Below are positions 51,361 through 59,704 of a stretch of 64,000 nt of DNA, in pieces (positions within the stretch are counted from its first letter, which is position 1; every line of letters begins with the position of its first letter). The DNA comes from Sporomusa malonica (GTDB lineage: Bacteria; Bacillota; Negativicutes; Sporomusales; Sporomusaceae). The DNA lies in assembly GCF_041428715.1 (NCBI RefSeq), contig NZ_CP155572.1; one strand, 5' to 3'. A program made the position numbers and the translations under genes. The notes under the pieces were generated by a model. The model worked only from the letters and a program-made list of their open reading frames with translations. It searched no databases and had not been told where the DNA came from.

Positions 51361-51391
51361 TCCTGACAAGGACTTTTTGTGGGGTTTTTCT
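51343..51391 (+). terminator. riboswitch-linked terminator
   Basis: AAAACCC (51343-51349) pairs with GGGTTTT (51382-51388), with an inner AGTTCC...GGACT stem and a T-rich end. The 5-prime arm overlaps the aptamer 3-prime end, so ligand binding should prevent termination. Confidence 0.8.
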
Positions 51392-51414
51392 TTATTATCT
51401 AGGAGGAGTAAAAC

Positions 51415-52719
51415 ATGAATACATACTGGAATAAACCTGCGGAAACAATGGAACGAGAAGAAATGACCAATCTTCAGGCCGGACGGCTAAAGGAGATTGT
51501 CTCCAGACTATACCGCCAGCAGCCATTTTATCGCTCCAAGATGCAAGCTGAGGGTCTGCTGCCGGAGGATGTTGTTACGTTAGAGGATATTAGCAAGCTG
51601 CCTTTTACAACTAAGCAGGATATGCGTGATAACTATCCTTATGGACTGTTTGCTGTACCGATGTCTGAGATTGTCCGGATTCATGCGTCCAGCGGTACGA
51701 CCGGCAGGCCCACTGTTGTCGGCTATACGAAACGTGATATCGGCATTTGGTCAGAGGTTGCGGCCAGATCCTTAGTGTCTGCAGGACTCAGCAGGCAGTC
51801 ATGCATTCAGGTGGCCTACGGGTATGGTCTGTTTACCGGCGGTTTAGGCATTCATTACGGTGCGGAGCTTCTGGGTGCTTCCGTAATTCCGATATCAAGC
51901 GGCAACACGGCCAGGCAGATTATGCTGATGAAAGATTTTGGCACTACCGCGCTGGCATGTACGCCCTCGTATGCCCTATATATAGCTGAGACAATGCGCG
52001 AGATGGGCATTGATCCTCATGAGACCTCACTTAAAGTGGGAATTTTTGGAGCCGAGCCCTGGTCTGAGCGTATGCGCCTCGAGATTGAGGCTCAGCTTGG
52101 CATTAAAGCCATTGATATTTACGGGCTAAGTGAAATTATTGGCCCGGGGGTGGCAATTGAATGCTGTGTTCAAGATGGCCTGCATATCAGTGAAGATCAC
52201 TTCTTCCCTGAAATTATTAATCCGGTGACAGGTGAAGTGCTGCCAGATGGCGAAAAAGGGGAATTAGTACTTACTACGCTCACCAAAGAAGGCATGCCGA
52301 TGGTTCGTTACCGGACAAGGGATCTTACTGTCTTGTACCGTGAAAACTGTACCTGTGGACGGACGCTGGTCAGAATGAGCAAAGTCCTTGGGCGTAGCGA
52401 TGATATGCTTATCATTCGTGGTGTTAACGTATTTCCGTCCCAGGTTGAAAGTGTGCTTTTAGGTATTGGTGAAACCTCACCCCATTATCAATTGATTGTT
52501 GACCGTAAGGATAACCTTGACTACCTCACTGTGCTTGTCGAGGTGACAGATGAGATGTTCTCTGATGAAGTTCGCGGTCTAGAGGAATTGGAAGGTAAGA
52601 TAAAGGCTGAATTGGCTAGTGCTCTTAATGTGTCAGCGGCAGTACGCCTTGTTGGCCCTAAAACGATTGAGCGGAGCGAAGGCAAGGCTAAGAGAGTTAT
52701 AGATAAACGGAACATTTAG
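51415..52719 (+). CDS. paaK: phenylacetate-CoA ligase-type adenylating enzyme
   Basis: 434 residues of the short AMP-forming ligase family. ATP site SSGTTGRPT (about 93-101), then GAEPWSE, DIYGLSEIIGPG (acceptor-site region), hinge TRDLTVLY and C-terminal RSDDMLIIRGVNVFPSQVE. It makes an aryl-acetyl-CoA from the free acid, ATP and CoA, for example after oxidative decarboxylation of aromatic 2-oxo acids. The ACT-domain gene 10 bp downstream is its usual partner in anaerobes. aggaggag precedes the ATG, which lies after the riboswitch terminator. Confidence 0.93.
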   Translation: MNTYWNKPAETMEREEMTNLQAGRLKEIVSRLYRQQPFYRSKMQAEGLLPEDVVTLEDISKLPFTTKQDMRDNYPYGLFAVPMSEIVRIHASSGTTGRPTVVGYTKRDIGIWSEVAARSLVSAGLSRQSCIQVAYGYGLFTGGLGIHYGAELLGASVIPISSGNTARQIMLMKDFGTTALACTPSYALYIAETMREMGIDPHETSLKVGIFGAEPWSERMRLEIEAQLGIKAIDIYGLSEIIGPGVAIECCVQDGLHISEDHFFPEIINPVTGEVLPDGEKGELVLTTLTKEGMPMVRYRTRDLTVLYRENCTCGRTLVRMSKVLGRSDDMLIIRGVNVFPSQVESVLLGIGETSPHYQLIVDRKDNLDYLTVLVEVTDEMFSDEVRGLEELEGKIKAELASALNVSAAVRLVGPKTIERSEGKAKRVIDKRNI

Positions 52720-52729
52720 GAGGGACAGC

Positions 52730-53179
52730 ATGATTATTCATCAATTGTCGGTATTTGTTGAAAACCAGGCTGGGAAATTGGCCGAGGTATTAGGGGTTTT
52801 AAAAACACACGAAATCAATATTAGGGCCATGGCTGTTGCCGATACCTCAGATTTTGGTATTCTTAGGATTATTGTCAAAGAGCCGGAAAAGGTACAGCAT
52901 ATCTTACGGGGCGCAGGATTCACGGCCAAAATTACGCCTGTGGTGACAATTCTGGTAACCGATCAGCCTGGAAGCCTGTTTGACCAAGTTGACAAACTGA
53001 GTTTAGCTGGTGTCAATGTTGAATATGTGTATGCCTTTGCAGCCACCTCAGCAGAAACTGCCCGCGTGGTGTTAAAAGTAGATAATTTACCATTGGCAGA
53101 ACGATTACTGAGTGGCGAAGAAAAATCAGCTGAGCCATACCGTGATGAGACTGGCGCGACTCCTAATTTTTACTGGTAG
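52730..53179 (+). CDS. tandem ACT-domain protein
   Basis: 149 residues, two ACT domains (about 1-68: HQLSVFVENQAGKLAEVLGVLK; about 72-140: VVTILVTDQPGSLFDQVDKLSLAGVNVEYVYAF). ACT domains sense amino acids and often set the activity of a partner enzyme. With the ligase next door this one may report aromatic or branched-chain amino acid status. agggaggg-like ribosome site (aggaggga) immediately upstream. A hairpin terminator follows at 53221. Confidence 0.92.
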   Translation: MIIHQLSVFVENQAGKLAEVLGVLKTHEINIRAMAVADTSDFGILRIIVKEPEKVQHILRGAGFTAKITPVVTILVTDQPGSLFDQVDKLSLAGVNVEYVYAFAATSAETARVVLKVDNLPLAERLLSGEEKSAEPYRDETGATPNFYW

Positions 53180-53220
53180 TGGTACTCTGTTTCACATCGT
53201 GAAATATTCTGTAAACCCGG

Positions 53221-53251
53221 AAAGACCTGCGATTAAATCGGAGGTCTTTTT
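53221..53251 (+). terminator. intrinsic terminator after the ACT gene
   Basis: AAAGACCT (53221-53228) / AGGTCTTT (53242-53249) with an inner CGAT/ATCG and a T tail. Confidence 0.88.
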
Positions 53252-53300
53252 CAGTTTGTATCGAACCTTTTTAGGCATAATAAGATAAGGAGGATTGGGT

Positions 53301-54251
53301 ATGCCACAAATCATAACACTTGGCGAAAGCATGGTCATGATGGTTGCTGATCAGAGTGATTCATTGCAGTTTGTTACCAGTTATACGCGGAAGATTGCGG
53401 GCGCAGAATCCAATGTTGCTATTGGCTTGGCCAGGCTGGGACATGATGTCGGTTGGATTAGCGCCATTGGTGACGATCCATTTGGTACCTATATCCGTAA
53501 TACTATTCGTGGCGAGGGTGTTGACACTTCCAGGGTACAGATACTGCCCGAATATCAGACAGGCATGCTGATCAAAGAACGTAACGAAATTGGCGATCCC
53601 AAGGTGTTTTATTACCGGCGGGGTTCGGCAGCTAGTCAGATTACTCCTGATATGGTGGATGAAAGCTATTTTGCTGAAACAAAAATTCTGCATGTTACTG
53701 GTATTTTTCCGGCGCTTAGCGAAACCTGTTTGGAGACGCTGCTTAAAGCGATCCGTATTGCAAAAACCAAAGGTGCACTGGTTACCTTTGACCCGAATAT
53801 CCGATTGAAACTATGGAGTAAAGAGCAGGCCAGAGCGACTTTACTTAAGATCGCCAGCCTATCTGATCTTATTATGCCGGGCCGTAAGGAAGCAGAATTA
53901 TTGATTGGGACAGGCAATTGGGATCAGGTGCAGGAGTATTTCCATACTGCCGGTAATCGTTACATCGTGATGAAAGACGGGCCTGATGGCGCATTTTACT
54001 CACATCGAGAGAGCAATGAGGTTATCGAAGAAGGATATGCTAAGGGATTTCCGGTGCGGCGGGTGGTAGATACAGTTGGGGCAGGCGATGGATTTGCGGT
54101 TGGCGTGCTGTCAGCTTTGCTTGAAGGCCTTACTTTGAAAGAGGCAGTAGTTCGCGGCAATGCCATTGGCTCGCTGGCGGTCACTGTTCAGGGTGATGTT
54201 GAGGGTTACCCTACCAGACGGCAGCTAGAAGAATATCTGGCAGAAAGTTAA
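53301..54251 (+). CDS. PfkB-family sugar kinase (2-keto-3-deoxygluconate kinase-like)
   Basis: 316 residues from ATG 53301, 7 bases after aggagg; the in-frame TTG at 53295 is too close. Ribokinase-fold signatures: GAESNVAIGLARLG (PfkB motif 1, about 35-48), FDPNIRLKLW (KDG-kinase-like), and DTVGAGDGFAVGV (motif 2, with the catalytic aspartate and anion hole, about 253-265). FYYRRGSAAS resembles the KDG kinase substrate loop. It phosphorylates a sugar or sugar acid; 2-keto-3-deoxygluconate is a likely but unproven substrate. Stand-alone gene. Confidence 0.9.
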   Translation: MPQIITLGESMVMMVADQSDSLQFVTSYTRKIAGAESNVAIGLARLGHDVGWISAIGDDPFGTYIRNTIRGEGVDTSRVQILPEYQTGMLIKERNEIGDPKVFYYRRGSAASQITPDMVDESYFAETKILHVTGIFPALSETCLETLLKAIRIAKTKGALVTFDPNIRLKLWSKEQARATLLKIASLSDLIMPGRKEAELLIGTGNWDQVQEYFHTAGNRYIVMKDGPDGAFYSHRESNEVIEEGYAKGFPVRRVVDTVGAGDGFAVGVLSALLEGLTLKEAVVRGNAIGSLAVTVQGDVEGYPTRRQLEEYLAES

Positions 54252-54277
54252 ACAGTGTAGTTGATTAAAAAAACCTC

Positions 54278-54306
54278 TTGACAAAGTACATCAGTCCTGG
54301 GATAAT
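54278..54306 (+). promoter_or_regulatory. promoter of the ilv-leu operon
   Basis: TTGACA (54278-54283), 17 bp, GATAAT (54301-54306). Transcription would start just before the riboswitch. Confidence 0.85.
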
Positions 54307-54330
54307 GTATACAAAATTACAAATTGCGTA

Positions 54331-54438
54331 AGGAAGTGCATCTAGGGTTCCGCTGGTTGACAGGTCTGGGCCGAGCGATGCAGAATACGGCAGATAAATC
54401 CGTATTACACCGTGAGTATAAAAGGCTCTGCGGAAAGT
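54331..54438 (+). promoter_or_regulatory. ykkC-family riboswitch, subtype 2a (probably ppGpp), in the ilv-leu leader
   Basis: Family signatures: TCTAGGGTTCCGC (54341-54353), GGTCTGGGCCGAGCGATGCAG (54363-54383, paired into the core), a variable hairpin AATACGG/CCGTATT, ACACCGTG (54407-54414) and GCGGAAAG (54430-54437). Subtype 2a aptamers are known ahead of branched-chain amino acid genes in Firmicutes and bind ppGpp as ON switches. Location and sequence both agree. Confidence 0.85.
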
Positions 54439-54481
54439 TTCTTACTTGTTACAAGTAGAGATTTTTTTGCAGAGCGTTTTT
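54425..54481 (+). terminator. terminator 1 of the ilv-leu leader (riboswitch-controlled)
   Basis: GCTCTGC (54425-54431) / GCAGAGC (54469-54475), with an inner ACTTGT/ACAAGT hairpin and T-run after G. The 5-prime arm is part of the aptamer GGCTCTGCGGAAAG, so ligand and terminator compete. Confidence 0.88.
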
Positions 54482-54519
54482 GTATCCTTTTTTAGACAAA
54501 CAAAATAATGTAATGGTAA

Positions 54520-54787
54520 TGATTGGGATAAAAGGCTTTATAGTCCTGCTCAGAGAGCCGGTGGTAGGTGCGAACCGGTGCAGCGATGTAAGCGAATACT
54601 CACCCAAGAACTCTTTTGCCGAACTGCATAGCGTGTGTAATACACGGGTATGCTTTAAGCAACAGCGGCGCCGGCCGTTATCGGTAGCCATGAAGAACTT
54701 CATGGCGAATGAGCCCAAAGTAGGGTGGTACCGCGCGTATGGCGCCCCTATGTCAGAGTTAAATCTGCCATAGGGGCGTTTTATTTT
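54520..54787 (+). promoter_or_regulatory. T-box leader, leucine (CUC) specifier
   Basis: Stem I elements AGAGAG (54552-54557), GGTGCGAACC, and the specifier loop GAATACTCACCC with codon CTC at 54599-54601. The highly conserved T-box sequence AGGGTGGTACCGCG is at 54722-54735. The terminator CGCCCCTATG (54743-54752) / CATAGGGGCG (54769-54778) with TTTTATTTTT follows. Uncharged tRNA-Leu would stabilise the antiterminator and switch on the operon. Confidence 0.93.
54743..54787 (+). terminator. terminator 2 of the ilv-leu leader (T-box-controlled)
   Basis: 10-bp stem 54743-54752 with 54769-54778 and inner CAGA/TCTG, followed by TTTTATTTTT. Ends 26 bp before the ilvN start codon. Confidence 0.92.
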
Positions 54788-54812
54788 TCAGTAATAGACG
54801 GAGGTGGTAATT

Positions 54813-55340
54813 GTGCAGCCCAGCGTTCTTTCGGTATTAGTTCATAATCAGCCAGGGGTTTTGGTTAGAGTGGCTGGTATGTTTTCCCGGAGAGGTTTCA
54901 ACATCGACAGCCTGACAGTTGGTGTTACACAAGACCCGGAGTTTTCCCGGATAACGGTAGCTGTCTGCGGTAACCAGGCATTTATTGACCAAGTCAAAAA
55001 GCAAATTGAAAAACTGGTAGAAGTGGTGGCTGTGCAGATTTTGCCGCTGAACCATTCGGTCGTACGGGGGTTGGCGCTGTTAAAGGTCAAGGCTGGCGAC
55101 AACCGTTCCGAGATACTTAAACTGGCCGAGGTTTTCAGGGCCAATGTCGTGGATATTTCCGGCAGCACTGTTACCCTTGAGGTAACAGGAGAAGACAGCA
55201 AGATTAGCGCATTAGCAGAACTACTGATCCCTTACGGACTTTTGGAAACCATCCAGACCGGCCTTGTAGCGCTGGAACGGGGTGAAAATACAATCTATGA
55301 ACATGAGGAGAGAGATAATTATGAGCAAAATGTATTATGA
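54813..55340 (+). CDS. ilvN: acetolactate synthase small (regulatory) subunit
   Basis: 175 residues from GTG 54813 (ggaggt 7 bases upstream; GTG 54804 overlaps that site). The N-terminal ACT domain (SVLSVLVHNQPGVLVRVAGMFSRRGFNIDSLTVG) binds valine for feedback inhibition. The second domain (about 80-160, VRGLALLKVKAGDNRSEILKLAEVFRANVVDIS) contacts the catalytic subunit. First gene of the operon. Its end overlaps the ilvC start by 20 bp. The catalytic partner ilvB is unusually seven genes away at the operon end. Confidence 0.96.
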   Translation: MQPSVLSVLVHNQPGVLVRVAGMFSRRGFNIDSLTVGVTQDPEFSRITVAVCGNQAFIDQVKKQIEKLVEVVAVQILPLNHSVVRGLALLKVKAGDNRSEILKLAEVFRANVVDISGSTVTLEVTGEDSKISALAELLIPYGLLETIQTGLVALERGENTIYEHEERDNYEQNVL

Positions 55341-56313
55341 ACAAGACGCACGCTGGGAACTGATTCAAGGTAAAACGGTAGCTGTTATTGGCTACGGCAG
55401 CCAGGGTCATGCCCATGCTCTGAACTTGAAAGACAGCGGTGTGAAGGTTATTATTGGTCTGCATGAAGGCAGTAAATCAGCAGCTAAGGCCCGTGAAGCC
55501 GGCCTGACAGTGACCAATGTTGCTCAAGCAGTAGCTGCCGCTGATATTACCATGATTCTTATTCCTGATGAAAAACAGGCTAAAGTCTATGCAGAAGAGA
55601 TTGCCCCCAATTTAAAACCTGGTTCAGCACTGGCTTTTGCCCACGGCTTTAATATCCACTTCAATCAGATCGTTCCACCAGCCAATGTTGATGTGTTCAT
55701 GGTTGCCCCTAAAGGCCCAGGTCATCTCGTTCGCCGGGTATTTACCGAAGGCGGCGGCGTTCCTTGTCTTATGGCTGTACACCAAGACTTTAACGGCAGC
55801 ACCCAGGATTTGGCTCTTGCCTATGCCAAAGGCATCGGTGGTGCCCGGGCTGGCGTACTTGTTACTACTTTTAGAGATGAAACAGAATCTGACCTCTTTG
55901 GTGAACAAGCGGTGCTGTGCGGCGGCGTAACTGAGCTGATCAAAGCTGGTTTTGACACTCTGGTAGAAGCCGGTTATGAGCCTGAAATCGCCTACTTTGA
56001 GTGCTTGCATGAGATGAAACTTATTGTTGACCTGATGTACGAGGGCGGTATGGCCCGGATGCGTTATTCCATCAGTGACACTGCTGAATATGGCGACTAT
56101 GTAACTGGTCCACGGATTGTAACTGAAGAAACCCGTGCAGAGATGAGAAGAGTGTTGGCTGAGATTCAGAACGGTACTTTTGCCCGCAACTGGATTTTGG
56201 AAAACCAAGCTAACCGTCCGATGTTTAATGCTAAACGCCGCCTGGAAGCACAACACAAAATTGAGGTTGTCGGCAAAGAACTGCGCGACATGATGTCCTG
56301 GCTGAAGAAATAA
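55321..56313 (+). CDS. ilvC: ketol-acid reductoisomerase, class I
   Basis: 330 residues. ATG 55321 follows gaggagaga and lies inside the end of ilvN; earlier in-frame starts would lengthen the overlap. Rossmann site GYGSQGHAHALNL (about 25-37), cofactor loop LHEGSKSA favouring NADPH, and the catalytic knotted domain with ETESDLFGEQAVLCGG and YFECLHEMKLIVDLMYEGG. It makes 2,3-dihydroxy-isovalerate and -3-methylvalerate. Length is normal for class I. Confidence 0.97.
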   Translation: MSKMYYEQDARWELIQGKTVAVIGYGSQGHAHALNLKDSGVKVIIGLHEGSKSAAKAREAGLTVTNVAQAVAAADITMILIPDEKQAKVYAEEIAPNLKPGSALAFAHGFNIHFNQIVPPANVDVFMVAPKGPGHLVRRVFTEGGGVPCLMAVHQDFNGSTQDLALAYAKGIGGARAGVLVTTFRDETESDLFGEQAVLCGGVTELIKAGFDTLVEAGYEPEIAYFECLHEMKLIVDLMYEGGMARMRYSISDTAEYGDYVTGPRIVTEETRAEMRRVLAEIQNGTFARNWILENQANRPMFNAKRRLEAQHKIEVVGKELRDMMSWLKK

Positions 56314-56379
56314 ATCCGCTGCAGGGTGATATATGAAGCTTCCTGCAAGTTTAATAAATAATGAAAGCGAGGTAATGGC

Positions 56380-57924
56380 ATGGAAACTCGAAGAATTCAA
56401 ATATTCGACACTACCCTCCGCGATGGCGAGCAGACGCCAGGAGTAAGTTTACAGACAGAAGAAAAGGTGGAAATTGCTCTAGCACTTGCCAAATTACAGG
56501 TTGATGTCATTGAAGCCGGGTTTCCGGTTGCCTCGCCTGGTGATTTTGAAGCCGTAAGCCAGATTGCCGCCCGGGTAAAAGGCCCGGTCATAGCGGCTCT
56601 GGCCCGTGCCAATGAAAAAGATATAGCAACCGCCTTTCAGGCCATAAAGCTGGCTGAGCGGCCACGGATACACACCTTTATCGCCACAAGCGACATTCAT
56701 CTTGAACACAAGCTCAAAATGACCCGGGCCCAATTGCTTGAGCGCGCTGAGCAGGCTGTTCGTTATGCCAAGAGCTTAACGCCTGACGTCGAGTTTTCTG
56801 CTGAAGATGCTTCACGATCTGACTGGGATTTCCTGTGCCAGGTATATACTAAGGTAATTGCTGCCGGAGCTAATGTAATTAACGTTCCTGACACAGTGGG
56901 GTACACAACACCGCTTGAGTTTGGTGCACTTATTACTTATATCCGTGAGAATGTACCCAATATTGATCAGGCCGTTATCAGTGTACATTGTCATGACGAC
57001 TTGGGGATGGCGGTGGCTAATTCCCTGGCAGCTGTGGCAGCCGGTGCCGGTCAGGTAGAGTGTACCATTAACGGCTTGGGTGAGCGGGCAGGCAATGCGG
57101 CGCTGGAGGAACTGGTGATGGCGTTAAATACCCGCCGTGAATACTATCGCGCTTTATCCAATGTTAATACACAGCAGATTTACCGGACGTCCCGCCTTGT
57201 CAGCACACTGACAGGCATTGCAGTACCACCTAATAAAGCAGTAGTGGGTGACAATGCGTTCGCCCATGAATCAGGCATCCATCAGCACGGGGTTATGAAT
57301 AACCCGCTGACCTATGAAATTATCAGCCCTGAGACAGTCGGCGTTAGCCGTAACGCCATCGTGCTTGGCAAACATTCAGGCCGTCACGCCTTTGAAGAGC
57401 GCCTTAAACACCTGGGCTATGACATTGATGCCGAGACCGTCAACGCACTGTTTGTCAAGTTTAAAGACTTGGCTGACCGCAAGAAGATGGTATTTGATAA
57501 AGATATTGAAGCGCTGATGGTGGAGAAAGCAGCAGTAAGGCCAGAATGGTATACTCTGATTTATCATCATGTGGTTAGCGGCAATCAAATGGTGGCTAGC
57601 GCCTCAGTACAACTTAAAACGAGCGCTGGCGTATGTGAAGCTGCCAGTTGCGGCGATGGCCCGGTAGATGCGGCATTTAAGGCAATTGAACAGGCGGTTG
57701 GTTTTCCCATCGGCCTTCACGACTACCAGCTTAAGGCCGTAACGGCTGGTGAAGACGCCCTAGGGGAAGCAACTGTATGGATTGAACGCGATGGCCGCAC
57801 CTTCAGCGGACGGGGTCTTTCCACCGACGTGATCGAAGCAAGCGCCAAAGCCTATGTTAATGCAATTAACAAAATGCTGGCTGTATGCGGTTTTCCCGCA
57901 ATTGAACAGGCTGCAGGGAGGTAA
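56380..57924 (+). CDS. leuA: 2-isopropylmalate synthase
   Basis: 514 residues. TIM-barrel DRE-TIM motif FDTTLRDGEQTPGVS at the N-terminus, metal ligands in SVHCHDDLGMA, GQVECTINGLGERAGN, then GIHQHGV. The C-terminal LeuA dimer domain (about 395-505) contains the leucine feedback site. First committed step to leucine. gcgagg lies upstream of ATG. Co-directional with leuC after 5 bp. Confidence 0.97.
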   Translation: METRRIQIFDTTLRDGEQTPGVSLQTEEKVEIALALAKLQVDVIEAGFPVASPGDFEAVSQIAARVKGPVIAALARANEKDIATAFQAIKLAERPRIHTFIATSDIHLEHKLKMTRAQLLERAEQAVRYAKSLTPDVEFSAEDASRSDWDFLCQVYTKVIAAGANVINVPDTVGYTTPLEFGALITYIRENVPNIDQAVISVHCHDDLGMAVANSLAAVAAGAGQVECTINGLGERAGNAALEELVMALNTRREYYRALSNVNTQQIYRTSRLVSTLTGIAVPPNKAVVGDNAFAHESGIHQHGVMNNPLTYEIISPETVGVSRNAIVLGKHSGRHAFEERLKHLGYDIDAETVNALFVKFKDLADRKKMVFDKDIEALMVEKAAVRPEWYTLIYHHVVSGNQMVASASVQLKTSAGVCEAASCGDGPVDAAFKAIEQAVGFPIGLHDYQLKAVTAGEDALGEATVWIERDGRTFSGRGLSTDVIEASAKAYVNAINKMLAVCGFPAIEQAAGR

Positions 57925-57929
57925 CAACG

Positions 57930-59195
57930 ATGGCTAGACCTATGACAATGACTGAAAAAATATTTGCGGCACATGCCGGGCTGAGTGAAGTTTCTCCTGG
58001 CCAGCTGATCAAAGCCAAACTTGACCTGGTGCTGGGCAACGACATTACGGCACCACCGGCCATTAAAGAGTTCGAACAAATAAGTGATAAAGTGTTTGAC
58101 AAAGATAAAATTGTTTTAGTCCCTGACCACTTTGCCCCTAATAAAGATATTAAGTCAGCCGAAATGGCCAAGGCAATGCGCGAATTTGCCAGAAAACACA
58201 GTATTACCCACTACTTTGAAGTAGGCCGCATGGGCATTGAGCATGTGCTGCTGCCAGAGCAGGGGCTGGTAGCTCCTGGTGAGGTCATTATCGGCGCAGA
58301 TTCTCACACCTGCACCTATGGAGCTGTCGGGGCATTTGCAACTGGCGTTGGCTCAACTGATATGGCTTGTGCCATGGCCACTGGTGAAACCTGGTTTAAA
58401 GTCCCGGCCAGCATTAAGGTTGAATTAACAGGCAAGCTGGCCAAATGGGTAACAGGCAAAGATGTAATTCTGAAGCTGATCGGCATGATCGGCGTTGACG
58501 GTGCACGCTACCAGTCGCTGGAGTTTGCAGGTGCTGGTGTGGCAGCTCTTACCATGACAGACCGGCTGACCATTGCCAATATGGCGATTGAAGCCGGCGC
58601 CAAAAATGGAATATTCCCGGTTGATTCTATCACCGAGCAATACTTGAACGGACGGGTTAAACACTCATATACGCCAGTGGCTGCTGATCCGGAAGCTGAA
58701 TATATCCGGACTGTTGCAATTAACCTCAGCGAGCTTACACCGGTAGTAGCACTGCCACATTTGCCGGAAAACGTGCGTCCCGTATGTGATATCGAGACTA
58801 CACCCATTAACCAGGTGGTCATTGGCTCGTGTACTAACGGCCGGATTGAAGATTTGGCCCAAGCGGCCGCGATTCTCGACGGACGCCAGGTTCATGAGGA
58901 TGTCAGGGCGATTATTATCCCGGGAAGTCAAGACGTATATCTTGAAGCGATAAAATTAGGTTATGTCGAGATTTTTGTAAAAGCCGGGGCTGTTGTCAGT
59001 ACACCAACCTGCGGCCCATGCCTGGGTGGACATATGGGCATTTTAGCCAAAGGCGAGCGGGCTGTGGCAACAACCAACCGTAACTTCCGGGGACGGATGG
59101 GGCATGTTGACAGTGAAGTATATCTGGCCAGCCCGGTGGTGGCAGCGGCAAGTGCTGTGCTAGGACGGATTGCCGGGCCTGAGGAGGTAGCATAA
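57930..59195 (+). CDS. leuC: 3-isopropylmalate dehydratase large subunit
   Basis: 421 residues, aconitase superfamily, archaeal/thermophile-like short form. [4Fe-4S] cysteines in IGSCTNGR (about 300) and PTCGPCLGGH (about 360). GADSHTCTYGAVGAFATGVGSTDMA is the substrate signature. Isomerises 2- to 3-isopropylmalate with LeuD. gggaggtaac precedes ATG. The stop codon overlaps the leuD start by one base (TAATG). Confidence 0.97.
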   Translation: MARPMTMTEKIFAAHAGLSEVSPGQLIKAKLDLVLGNDITAPPAIKEFEQISDKVFDKDKIVLVPDHFAPNKDIKSAEMAKAMREFARKHSITHYFEVGRMGIEHVLLPEQGLVAPGEVIIGADSHTCTYGAVGAFATGVGSTDMACAMATGETWFKVPASIKVELTGKLAKWVTGKDVILKLIGMIGVDGARYQSLEFAGAGVAALTMTDRLTIANMAIEAGAKNGIFPVDSITEQYLNGRVKHSYTPVAADPEAEYIRTVAINLSELTPVVALPHLPENVRPVCDIETTPINQVVIGSCTNGRIEDLAQAAAILDGRQVHEDVRAIIIPGSQDVYLEAIKLGYVEIFVKAGAVVSTPTCGPCLGGHMGILAKGERAVATTNRNFRGRMGHVDSEVYLASPVVAAASAVLGRIAGPEEVA

Positions 59196-59704
59196 TGGAG
59201 TTTTCAGGAAAAGTATGGCGCTATGGCGATAATGTTGATACAGATGTAATTATACCGGCCAGGTATTTAAATACCGCCAATATGAAGGAATTAGCCGCTC
59301 ATGCCATGGAAGACATTGACCCCTCTTTTGCCGGTAAGGTACAGCAAGGCGATATCATTGTGGCTGGCAAAAATTTCGGCTGTGGCTCGTCCCGCGAACA
59401 CGCCCCAGGTGCTCTAAAAGCTGCAGGCGTTGCCTGTGTGGTGGCTGAAAGTTTTGCCAGGATCTTTTACCGTAATGCAATCAATATCGGTTTACCACTG
59501 ATTGAGCTGGGCGAGGGTGAGATTAACATTAAAGCCGGAGATACTTTGTCAGTCGACTTAGCCGGCGGCGTTGCTGAGAACCTGGCTACTGGTGAAAGGT
59601 TTGTCGTGCCTGCGCTGCCTGGTTTTATTCAGGAGATTGCTCAGGCCGGGGGATTGGTTGATTACACCCGCCAAGTGCTTGCCGCCAGGGAGGGTAACCG
59701 ATGA
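59195..59704 (+). CDS. leuD: 3-isopropylmalate dehydratase small subunit
   Basis: 169 residues. Swivel-domain partner of LeuC. The hallmark DNVDTDVIIPARYLNT and GKNFGCGSSREHAPGALKAAGV (substrate-phosphate loop) are both intact. Overlaps leuC at the start and leuB at the end by four bases (ATGA), so all three are translationally coupled. Confidence 0.97.
   Translation: MEFSGKVWRYGDNVDTDVIIPARYLNTANMKELAAHAMEDIDPSFAGKVQQGDIIVAGKNFGCGSSREHAPGALKAAGVACVVAESFARIFYRNAINIGLPLIELGEGEINIKAGDTLSVDLAGGVAENLATGERFVVPALPGFIQEIAQAGGLVDYTRQVLAAREGNR

Noticed and set aside
55624..56400. 258-aa antisense ORF across ilvC and similar long antisense ORFs (60870-61526, 35561-36034, 1702-2244)
   Set aside because: They are antisense shadows of clearly functional genes, with no ribosome sites or recognisable domains.
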